Of a stretch of DNA of 64,000 nt, positions 46,751 through 56,540 are shown one piece after another (the first letter of the stretch is position 1; every line of letters starts with the position of its first letter). Below the pieces are notes generated by a model, which was not told where the DNA came from, did not search any database, and saw only the letters and a program-made list of their open reading frames with translations. The stretch is from contig NC_044284.2 in assembly GCF_004027225.2 (NCBI RefSeq), forward strand, positions 43,014,420 to 43,078,419, in the 5' to 3' direction. Both the position numbers and the translations under genes were made by a program. Source of the stretch: Strigops habroptila. Its lineage: Eukaryota > Chordata > Aves > Psittaciformes > Psittacidae.

Positions 46751-49586
46751 GTGAGTGGCTTTGGCTGCCTGGTTTCAGGGCTGGCTGGGGAAATCTGCAT
46801 CCTCGGGTCTGGGAGGCTGCACCCTGCATGCACGTGCTCTGCTCAGATGGCTGCCTGTGGGAGGGTTCAATACAGGTACCCCCCTGTAAGCTGGGGACAG
46901 CCTGGCTGTCCTGTGGCTTGCTGAGCTAAGTCCCCTCAGAAATGCCAATCCCTTTCCTTTAGGGATGGAGGAATGAGGATGTCAGCTTCCCCCCAGCTAA
47001 GGGGCTTTAAACCCCCGAGGACTGCACAGAGGACGTGCCTCTCTATCTTCAAAGCCCATGGAGACAGGGACAACTCTGAAATGCAGGTCTTCAGGCCATG
47101 CAAAATTCACCCTGTAAGGCTGTCCGCAGTCACCCCACCCTGGGGAGCACTCACTGCTGCTCACGGTACCTCGGCATCCTTTTACATAGTGGCTGTCCAC
47201 CACGGAGCCAAAAAGGAGCCCAAATGATCCATTAAGAGGTTTGGACCCAGAGGCATCTTGTGCTGCATGCCTGCTGGCAGGCTGGGGCCAAGGGAATGGT
47301 TTGCGGTATGATCACAGTTGCAGGAGCAGCTCAGGGTGTTGCTGGGGAAAGGAATTTTGCCCATGTGAGTTAAACCCTGGGGCAGAAGGGAAGGGCAGAA
47401 AGTATGTTCTCGTGATCTGAAATGTTTGATTCATGTTAAAACATGGACCACATGTTTGCTTGTCTTTTCTGAGGAGAGCTCCAGTAAATTCTTGTGGAAA
47501 GTTTAGCAATAATTTTTGGTATTTATAATTGAGAATTTCAGACTAGAATATCACCATCAAGGGGAAAAATCAAAACTGCTTAAGATCTTTATTTGTTTGG
47601 GGGATTTTTTTAATTGGAAATTGGTAAATACTTGTTTTCCAGAAATCCCCCACCAATTCAAGGAGGACAAGCCAGAAGACCTGGGCTGACTCATTACTCA
47701 CTGGCTTGGCTATTTTAGGACAAGTGAGGATGGTAAGTGCAACTGAGCACCCAGCTCTGCCTTTTTTGCATTGGCATCACACAGCATGTGGGGACCCGCA
47801 TATTGATACATTTACTATGGTTTTCCTTCAGACTAGTCATATGGATTAAAAAAATAAATGCCAGGATTTCTCAACCTCCTGCCAGCAGGTTGTTATCACT
47901 GAACTAATGGGAAGGAGAATTTGGCCGGTTTTGATGCTGTGATATTTGATGTTGGTTGCCATATATATCCATGTGTCCTGCTGGCGTCCATCTGAAGTAA
48001 AAGCTGTTTACATAGTGCTGCTACAGGCACATAACTAGGAGCAGGGTTAACAAGCTGCGTATGTACCAGATGGGGAAGTTATTTGCAGAAAAATACCGGC
48101 CATGCAGCTGTAAGGTGGGAAGCCTGAGAGGCAGCTGGCCTGTCTGCAGCCAGCCAGGACTGCTGGTGTCTGGGACCCGGCCTATGCCCTGCTGGAGGGG
48201 CTGAACCCAAATCATTTAGCCTGTCTTTGGCTGGAAGCAAATGGCAGTTTGCTGCAAAGCTGAAAAGACCTGATCCTGCATGGTTTTGGGAAAAGCAGAG
48301 GAACAGCCCAAATTCTTAGCCAGCACCATCCTCTTCCAACACCTTGGAAGAGGTGCTGCGCCCAATGCAGCAGGGCTACAGGTGGGCTACAGTGGCTGTT
48401 CTTGGCTGTTGACACAAATGCCACGTGGCATGAGATGCATGATTCACCATTTTTTGATTATTCCTCCCTTATGCCTCACAAAATGAGACTTGGACCTTTG
48501 AAAATAATATCACAGCTTTTTGTGCTTGAGTTTCTGGTTGCATTGGTAAAACCCAGAACTGACGATGTTTCTGGAGGCAGTGTAGCTTTTACTGGGAGCC
48601 AGTGCAGGAGGCATTTGATGCACACCCGTAGTCTCCAGATAGGTTACTATGCTGCTCACACACTTTTCCAGAAAAGTCAGCCTGTCTTGAAGGGCTGGCT
48701 GCGAGAAGAGACCACTGTACCTGCTTCCCAGCTTTCTCACCAGCTAAATCCCTGCCACAGCCTGTTGTTGGAGAAGCTAGGAAAATCCCACCCACTGGGC
48801 AAGGCAGGGGCTATCATCCAGGTTTACTGCAAAAAGACTGTTCATAAACCCAGCTTTTTTTCATGTATGTCCCTGCCATTTTGCAGTAGTAGTGCTGTGC
48901 AAGTCCTGTGTGTGGCATTGGGAAGCATGGCACTGGGAGGCAGTTTCTGAGCTTGGGGTCTTTATCTGAGGGAGAGGAGGGCAGTGGGGAGTGCTGTGTT
49001 TATAAGCTGGTCCCATCACTGTGTGATGCTGCATTTTGCAGGGGAGTTGCTGGACAGGAGCACGTGTTCCCAGCTCACCTCCTCTAGCCATCTTTAAACA
49101 TCTGCCAAAAAATAACGTGGCACTATAGCACAGCAGCTCCCATTTTCTGCTGTCTCAGCAGCAGTAAGACAATGTTTCAATAGCTTTTACAGGCCTTTTA
49201 CATGCTTTCCTGGAAACTTATATTTCCAGGAAACTTACAGTCATTTGCTTCTTTACCAAAGCAATATAATAGCTCCTTTCTTTTTTTTTTTTTTTTTTTT
49301 TCTTTTTTTTTTTCTTTTTTTTTTCTTTCCTTCAAGGATGAATGTGTTTCTCTCGAACCATCTGAGCTTGGGCAAAGGCTGATGTGTAATGCAGTGATCC
49401 TGGAGCAAGCAATGAAACAGACCCCTGAGCTCACCTATCTTTCCTATATCTCCTGATCCAGTATATACAATCTGCAGTGTCCAAAAGTCTAGGTCCCAGC
49501 ACCCTGGGATTTTAGGTTGTACCCAAAGCTGTGCTGTACAACGCTCCTGGAGCCTTGGACACTCTTTCCATCTCTTCTCCTTGCAG
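46751..49586 (+). other. FMO pseudogene interior; exons 3 and 4 not found
   Basis: Between the exon-2-like and exon-5-like segments I looked for the exon 3 signature (SNTSKEM, DFPYPEDFP) and the exon 4 signature (GQWDVVT, FDAVMVCSG) on both strands and did not find them. A pyrimidine-rich simple repeat lies at 49277-49333. The missing exons were either deleted or have diverged beyond recognition. Confidence 0.6.
49277..49333 (+). repeat. Poly(T) with C interruptions
   Basis: Long T runs (about 21, 11 and 10) are broken by single cytosines. It lies about 250 bases upstream of the FMO exon-5-like segment and is not its immediate polypyrimidine tract. Confidence 0.85.
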
Positions 49587-49720
49587 ATATTGAGAAGTTC
49601 AAGGGCCAGTATTTCCACAAGACCCATGAGGGATGTGAGGAGAAGATCATTTTGGCATTTGGTCTGGGGAATTTTGGATTGGACATCACAGTGGGGCTTT
49701 CCCCAGAAGCCAAGGAGAAG
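49587..49720 (+). pseudogene. FMO pseudogene, exon-5-like (NADPH-binding) segment
   Basis: After a CTCCTTGCAG acceptor the frame reads IEKFKGQYFH, the FxGxxxH FMO-identifying motif, and later GLGNFGLDITV where the NADPH-binding GxGxSG motif belongs. It is homologous to the live exon at 60770-60912 but is 134 instead of 143 bases, an in-frame loss of three codons. The Ser of GNSG is replaced by Phe, and the tyrosine of the HSRQY end is gone. The 3' end is followed by GTGGAC rather than a consensus donor. The frame is open, so on its own it would look like a gene fragment; with the exon-2-like piece it marks a degenerate FMO copy. No exon 6-9 remains were recognised downstream. Confidence 0.85.
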
Positions 49721-51152
49721 GTGGACCCCTCCAGAGCAGAGGGAGCAGTCACTGCTGGGTGGTCTGTACACACTAAGATTACCTCCTAAGATCAGAGCTG
49801 GCGTTCTGTTTAGCTATGCTGCAATCTTTCTTCAGGGAAAACATATAGTAGTGATTATCACAGAATTACTGTGAACCATGGAGCATGAAGATGCTGGCAT
49901 TTGCATCCTTCAGACCAACACCTCTTTGGGCCACACTTTAAACGAAAAGAAAAATATATTTCTTATTTATTTTCTGTCATGAATTCTGTTGTGCTTTGTG
50001 ATCAATGTCTTACAAGCAGGTGATTTCACCACGAGCACTGTGCCACAGTCCCACACTACAGATATTTCTGAGTGCAGGGGATGGAGGCATTGATCCCCAG
50101 GAAGACAGGAGAGAAGTCTTGTCTCCAGTCCTGACCAACCCATTATTTACTCTCTGGACACTAATCCTTCCAGACAAAAAAAGAGTTTTTTGTTGTTGTG
50201 CGGTGGAGCTGATTACATATTTTGCAATCTCAACAAAAGCATGGGAGCCTTTTGGGAAGGGGGAGGACTGGGCTGTTGGGAGGAAGCACTGGAGAGCTGG
50301 TATTGCTTTAGAAAAGGTAGATATGGGTGTCTGGTCTTAGGATTTGCTGGCTCAGATCAAGATATTCAGCAGGAGCAGCTATAGCCAGGTTATTTCACCT
50401 GTCACTGCTCCTATTCCCAGATCCATGTTATATGGATCAAACTAGAGGTCCCATGCTCTTTTCTTTCCACCCCTCCTTTCAGCCAGAGGGGTAAAAGCGG
50501 CAGAGCTTAGTTTATAAGCTCTCCTAGCAGCATTACCTCTCCTTTCTGCACCCCCTGTGCTGCTGTTTCTTCTCCTGCTGCCTATTCTCTCATGCCATCA
50601 GTCCATTTGCTTATTTGCAGTCTGGCTGCCTTGGCCACAGCGGTCCAACTTATTCCAACCCTGATCTCATCAACTGGGTGAAGCTCTTGCAGAAATAATC
50701 CAATACTCTGACCCCTGTAGAACAATTTCCATATAAAAAGTATATGGTAAAAATAGGAAAGACCAGTCAGTAGGGCTAATCATCAGTGGTGCTGAGCAGC
50801 CCCAGGGCCACCTGTGACTGCTCAGTAGCTTCTCAGAACAATTACCAAGCCAAGGCATGAGCCAATCAGAGCTCCTCTATCTGTTTAATCTGGAAAGTTC
50901 CCATTTAAACTGACGGAGAGGTGGTGCTGCAAAATCTTCTCAGTTATCTCCAAATACCAGCTGACAGCTTGTTTGTGCTATGGAGATAAGAGAAAACTTG
51001 ATCGCCACTCTAAAAGCAAGCATGAAGTTATGTGGGAGATGCTGGAGTCTGCATCACCAGATGTTTTTAAAAGACGTGACATAAACAAGGTGGAAAAGGT
51101 TAGTTCGAGTTGCTTTTGGAGGAGATGATGGGCTGGATGCTCCTGAGGTCAC
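49721..51152. other. Sequence after the FMO pseudogene, nothing recognised
   Basis: No FMO exon 6-9 homology, RNA gene or transposon was recognised here, up to the 3' end of the minus-strand CR1. Confidence 0.6.
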
Positions 51153-51855
51153 AGAATCATAGAATCATAGAATCGTAAGGGTTGGAAAGGACCTTAAGAT
51201 CATCTAGTTCCAACCGCCCTGCCATGGGCAGGGACACCTTGCCCTAAACCATGTGGCTCAAGGCTCTGTCCAACCTGGCCTTGAACACCGCCAGGGATGG
51301 AGCATCCACAACCTCCCTGGGCAACCCATTCCAGTGCTTCACCACCCTCACTGTAAAGAACTTCTTCCTTATATCTAATCTAAACTTCCTCTGTTTAAGT
51401 TTGAACCCATTACCCCTTGTCCTACCACTACAGTCCCTAAGGAAGAGTCCCTCCCCAGCATCCTTGTAGACCCCCTTCAGATACTGGAAGGCTGCTATGA
51501 GGTCTCCACGCAGCCTTCTCTTCTCCAGGCTGAACAGCCCCAACTCTCTCAGCCTGTCTTCATATGGGAGGTGCTCCAGCCCTCTTATCATCCTCGTGGC
51601 CCTCCTCTGGACTCGCTCCAACAGCTCCATGTCCTTTTTATGTTGAGGACACCAGAACTGTACGCAGTACTCCAAGTGGGGTCTCACAAGAGCAGAGTAG
51701 AGGGGCAGGATCACCTCCTTCGACCTGCTGGTCACGCTTCTTTTGATGCAGCCCAGGATACGGTTGGCTTTCTGGGCTGCAAGCGCACACTGCCGGCTCA
51801 TGTTAAGCTTCTCGTCAACCAACACCCCCAAGTCCTTTTCTGCAGGTCCCTTCCC
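51153..51855 (-). mobile_element. CR1 LINE, 5'-truncated, minus strand
   Basis: On the minus strand the frame reads [54 protein letters not shown], then the ORF2 C-terminus ending FKARLDRAL. The CR1 3' UTR and the AGAATCATAGAATCATAG tail (plus-strand view) lie at the low-coordinate end. About 0.7 kb of the element survives, and its ORF is open across most of that length, suggesting a fairly young copy. The 5' limit is approximate, set where CR1 similarity fades. Confidence 0.95.
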
Positions 51856-53154
51856 ATCCTGTCTCCTAGGGTCTGGTGAAGCTATCAGAAGAGAAAGAAG
51901 ATCTGCCAGTGAATGTGAGCTAACGCAGGTCCACAATGCCTGTGCTGACTCCTCAGCAAGGTACTGCTGAGTGGTCTCAGAGTAGCACCTTGCTTAGTGT
52001 CAGGGGATTTGTCCTCTTAAAAACCCCTAATTTCTGGGAATAAATACACAAAAGTATTCCTAGGGGGAAGGCTGGGGTGGTGCGGGAACATATCTCTGTC
52101 CAAGTTAGGAATGCTGCCTGTGCTGAAGGGCAGGAATGTCAGCCAGGGGAGGCCCTTGAGATGCTCTTGGAGAGGCAGCAGGAATTGAAACCATTCAAAC
52201 TGGCTGGCGGCCTGGTAGTGTGGTCAATATTTACAGAAATGGGCCAGCTGTGCTGAATGAATTTTTGAAAACATTTGATGGCTGATGGATGACTTCAGGT
52301 GATGGTGGTAGGAAGGCACCTTCAGGTTGGCCTGTGCATGTGGTCTTAACCATGTGGTCTCCAGACAGCTCTTCTTATGATTATTTACTTATGAGTTACT
52401 TTAACTGTAACTGCAATTTGCTCTGATAGTCTCTTCAGTAATTATGTTTTATTACTGGTGAAACAACAGAGAGAAAGACCCTTTAAAATTGAAGTTTGGC
52501 TCAGAAGAGCTGAGGAGGGTCTAAAGCCCTTCCTAGTGCTGCATGTTACTTGGATGCATCTCCCATGGCACTTGGGGAACATATGTTTTTATCCACTTTG
52601 AGTCCTGCTACAAAGACATGGTGAGCAAGGTATGGTGTATGTGTCCATCAGGGTTGTTCTTGTAAAGATTTTTAAGCAGTTATCTGGGGAAGCTCTTAAA
52701 TGTACATTTTAAAATCTCCAAAACCAAGAAGTTAAAAGCTGCAGTTCTTCAGGCTTTATTAACACAATAGTTTTAACCAGGGCAGCAGCCCTTGTTAAAC
52801 AAATTTCTCAGGTTGCATTCCTGGAAAACATAATGGTTTATTATTAAATCAGGTTAAAGTTTGCCAAGTGTGTTGGAGTAAAATATTTGCGCCTTCCACA
52901 CAGAGACCTCCTTGCCTAGCAAGCAAATCCCTCTACCATAGTAGGTGCTACAGCTCATGTCTGCTCCAGCACAGCCTCTGGTTCTCCTTAATACCTCTTG
53001 AGAGGATTCAGGAAGAGTTCAAGATATTGAATGTACCTAGCTCTGACTAAAAAGAAACAGAAGTGTCCTGCCAGTGTTTGTCACTTGCAGTGTCCTCTCT
53101 GTGCTGGGAATAGTGAATAGGAACATAGTCCCTGCTGCTTGGGGTAGAGGTTTT
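51856..53154. other. Sequence between CR1 copies, nothing recognised
   Basis: About 1.3 kb with no recognisable exon or repeat on either strand. Confidence 0.6.
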
Positions 53155-53440
53155 ATCATAGAATCATAGAATAGTTAGGGTTGGAAAGGACCTTAAGATC
53201 ATCTAGTTCCAAGTCCCCTGCCATGGGCAGGGACATCTCACACTAGACCATGTTGCCCAAGGCTCTGTCCAACCTGGCCTTGAACACTGCCAGGGATGGA
53301 GCATTTACCACTTCTTTGGGCAGCCTGTTCCAGTGCCTCACCACCCTCACTGTAAAGAACTTCTTCCTTATACCTAACCTGAACCTCCCATTTAAGTTTA
53401 AACCCCTTGTCTTATCGCTACAGTCCCTGATGAAGAGTTT
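53155..53440 (-). mobile_element. CR1 LINE 3' fragment, minus strand
   Basis: The low-coordinate end carries the ATCATAGAATCATAGAATAG tail and GGTTGGAAAGGACCTTAAGATC, the CR1 3' UTR on the opposite strand. The fragment then covers the last part of ORF2 with several small deletions relative to the other copies. At under 300 bases it is the shortest and most degraded CR1 copy here. Confidence 0.92.
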
Positions 53441-55623
53441 TGTCTATTTTTTTAGCGGGAAATTGCCTTTTGGCCTTCGGGCCAAAGAATAAGCAAATTT
53501 TTCAGGGCCAAAATCCAGGCTCTAAGAAATGCAAGGGAGGAGGGAGGAGGGGGGAATTTGTTCCACCAGCAGCTGCTTGCAGCCTCTGTCCACTTCATGG
53601 ATCACTGTATCATACAGCTTCACAGGAAGCAGTGGGAAGCAACAGCCACCTATGGGGCAGCCTCACCTCCATGTGCAGTAAAGAAAAGGTGATTAAAGCC
53701 ACCTGTTCAGCAAGGGAAGGCAGTGATAATATTGGAAAGGAGAAAATTAAGTGTTTCACTGATGAATCCAGATGGCACATCCCATCAGCTCCTGAGCATG
53801 TGTAGCAGTGGCTGCTTGACAGTGAGTACCCTGCTTTGCTTAGAGACTGGCTTAACAAGAAACTCCACCTTATTTGTTTCTTTTCCTTGTCTCCCTTCAC
53901 CATGACACATGCTAAAAGCTGCTGGCACAAGTCTATTAAACAGCAAAGCAGGCTGTGCTGAGAGTTGTTTATACATAGGTCTGCCCCTCCTTGTCTTAAA
54001 TTGCTATTTTAAACAGAGATGATAAAACTGGTGCCAGAGTTTTGCAAAGAAGGTTCCTTTCCCATCTGATTAAGATTAAATGGACATATTAAGTTTTTCT
54101 TTCCCTCTGCTTTAGAGATAAAAAAGCCTGTTGTGGAGCCCCAGGCTTGCACCACAATGCCAGAGAGCTTTACTTCTCAAGGGGAGAAGGGGCTCACCAG
54201 CAGGCAGGTGCATGAGCATCCCATTCCCAGTTCTTGTCCTCAGCCACCACCAGTTATTTACTGCTAAGTTATTTATTAAGGTGGTAAAACAGTTCCCCAA
54301 ATTATATGCCCTTACTTGGCCTCACTCCACCCCTTGGTGAAAGCCCATTTTCCCCAGCAGTTTGTGTGTGTGCAGTGGTGATGGCAGGGTCTGCCTTCCT
54401 TCCCTGATGGGGTGGCAGTAGACCTCACTTGCTCAGAAGTGGGGACAGGGACCTCTGTGGCTGTGTCCGCTCCTGCCTTCGCAACCACAGAAATTCAGGG
54501 GGACTGGCCTGAGGGTACCAAGAGATGCTCTGATTGAATGCCAGGCCATGAAGACATTTTCCAGCCCTGAGAACGTACAGAAACCCACTGACATGTTGGC
54601 TCTGGTCTGCTCTGCACAGACTGTTCCTGGAGAAAAGCTGGAGAGATGTGTCCCGGGATGCCATCCCCTGCCATGCCAGCAGCAGAGTTGAGTAAAGCAA
54701 CCAGAATTTCCCTGTGTGTTTCCAAGGACTTTCCAGTGCCCTGGGCGTGCATGTTTACATGTAATTATTACCTCCCTGCTATTGTACTGCCCATCTCCGC
54801 TAATACTTTGTTCTGCATACCTGATCCGGACCATTACAGGGCTATTTGTGGAAGGGAACACCACTGACCTAAGGCAGGTGATAGGAAAATGAGTTTTAAT
54901 CCCAGGGTGCTCAGGCTATGGAGGTGTTTTTACCCTAGACTTGTGAGGTGGCACTCACTGCATCTTGTTCTGCACCTCCAGACCAGATTCTCTATCAGGG
55001 ATGGCCAGAGCCGCCACTACTGTAGGCAGCTGCAGCAAAGGCATCTGGCCCCATTTCTATGCCAGTAGCTCATCTACACCAAAATACAACTTGTTCTTTT
55101 AGAAAGCTTCCCTGAACTGCCCTCCCAAAAGCACTAACACCACTTCTGGAAAGCTGTCACAGTGTCCTTCTAACTGTGAGTCACTTGAATGCCTGCTGGG
55201 AAACTCAGAAAAGCAGGAGCATGTGAAGAACAAAATGTTTGCCTTTGTGGATTCCCTACTATATTTTTTTGCTGAGTGCTGGCAAGCATCTTTGCAGGTG
55301 CAAGGTTTAGTGTATCTGCAGAAGAGTCCAGTGGGAGGGAGAGCTGGGAGACATAGCCTATGCAAATCTCAGCAGCATCAAAAATGTGCAAGGCTTGTTT
55401 GCCCATTTGCCTCCATAACTGTGTCCCATTGGCCTGGGACAGCAAAATCTTGAATGTTTCTTCATGCTGCTGGCAGTGGTCTGAAACTGAGCTCGAATGA
55501 GTTTGATTTCGCAGGCTCCAGCCCCTGCAAATGCATCGCTCTCAGCCACTGCTCGCTGAGCTGTGCTGGGGGGTACCTGCCACAGCCAGCCCCAGGCTGG
55601 GCATGTGCTCTGAACCTGATAAC
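53441..55623. other. Sequence between CR1 copies, nothing recognised
   Basis: About 2.2 kb with no recognisable gene. I looked for FMO exons 4-9 on the minus strand, which would be expected here if the inverted exon-3 relic were part of a larger inverted gene, and saw none. Confidence 0.55.
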
Positions 55624-56403
55624 CAAGCGAAGTGTAAGGTCCTACACCTGGGTCGGGGCAATCCCCTGCACAGCTACAGGTTGGGTGGAGAAGAGATTTA
55701 GAGCAGTCCTGTGGAGAAGGACTTGGGGGTGTTGGTTGTTGAGAAGCTTAACATGAGACGGCAGTGTGTGCTTGCAGCCCAGAAAGCCAACCATATCCTG
55801 GGCTGCATCAAAAGAAGCGTGACCAGCAGGTCAAAGGAGGTGATCCTGCTCCTCTGCTCTCGTGAGACCTCACTTGGAGTATTGTGTACAGTTCTGGTGT
55901 CCTCAGCGTAAGAAGGACATGGAGCTGTTGGAGCAAGTCCAGAGGAGGGCCACGAGGATGATCAGGGGGCTGGAGCACCTCCCGTATGAAGACAGGCTGA
56001 GAAAGTTGGGGCTGTTCAGCCTGGAGAAGAGAAGGCTGCATGGAAACCTCACAGCAGCCTTCCAGCACCTGAAGGGGGCCTATAAGGGTGCTGGGGAGGG
56101 ACTCTTCATTAGGGACTGTAGTGGTAGGACAAGGGGTAATGGCTTCAAATTTAAACAGGGGAAGTTTAGATCAGATATAAAGAAGAAGTTCTTTACAGTG
56201 AGGGTGGTGAGGCACTGGAATGGGTTGCCCAAGGAAGTTGTGGTAAATGCTTCATCCCTGGCGGTGTTCAAGGCCAGGTTGGACAGAGCCTTGGGTGACA
56301 TGGTTTAATGCGAGGTGTCCCTGCCCATGGCAGGGGCGTTGGAACTAGATGATTTTCAGGTCCTTTCCAACCCTAACGATTCTATGATTCTATGATTCTA
56401 TGA
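55624..56403 (+). mobile_element. CR1 LINE, 5'-truncated, plus strand
   Basis: The element starts near AAGCGAAGTGTAAGGTCC and continues through [20 protein letters not shown], the ORF2 C-terminus and a terminal run of ATTCTATGATTCTATGAT. The coding sequence is broken by frame changes early on (the frame shifts around 55860-55900) but is open for its last 148 codons. It is about 780 bases, the longest copy in the window, and opposite in orientation to the two CR1 copies upstream. Confidence 0.95.
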
Positions 56404-56408
56404 TATGC

Positions 56409-56540
56409 TCCCGGGGGCAATCCCAGGAGCCAGGCATTGGGCAGAAACAGCAGGAGACCCTGGGGTAGGGAAGCCGGAGAAGGCTGATGTCTCTTTGTGG
56501 GTACTGCAGAGGAATGGCAGCCCAGGCTGCTGTACTCCCA
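56409..56540 (-). pseudogene. Inverted relic of FMO exon 3
   Basis: On the minus strand the sequence reads THKETSAFSGFPTPG, aligning with NTSKEMSAFSDFPYPED of the live exon 3. The nucleotides continue to match across the CTGCCCAATGC segment (FLPNA in the live gene) after a one-base shift. The match fades near 56540 and stops near 56409, only a few bases from the CR1 tail. There is no usable reading frame, acceptor or donor. It shows that an FMO copy or fragment once lay here in the opposite orientation to the live gene. Confidence 0.7.

Noticed and set aside
46350-46829. A 159-codon minus-strand frame
   Set aside because: It is antisense to the FMO exon-2-like segment and shares the same shadow peptide ([11 protein letters not shown]) as the antisense of the live exon.
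48402-48950. A 182-codon plus-strand open frame inside the FMO pseudogene
   Set aside because: It bears no similarity to any FMO exon or other family and is probably a chance frame.
51244-51936. A 230-codon minus-strand frame that could be mistaken for a host gene
   Set aside because: Its sequence is the C-terminal part of the CR1 ORF2 protein with some flanking sequence.
55862-56308. A 148-codon plus-strand frame
   Set aside because: This is the CR1 ORF2 C-terminus of the element at 55624-56403.
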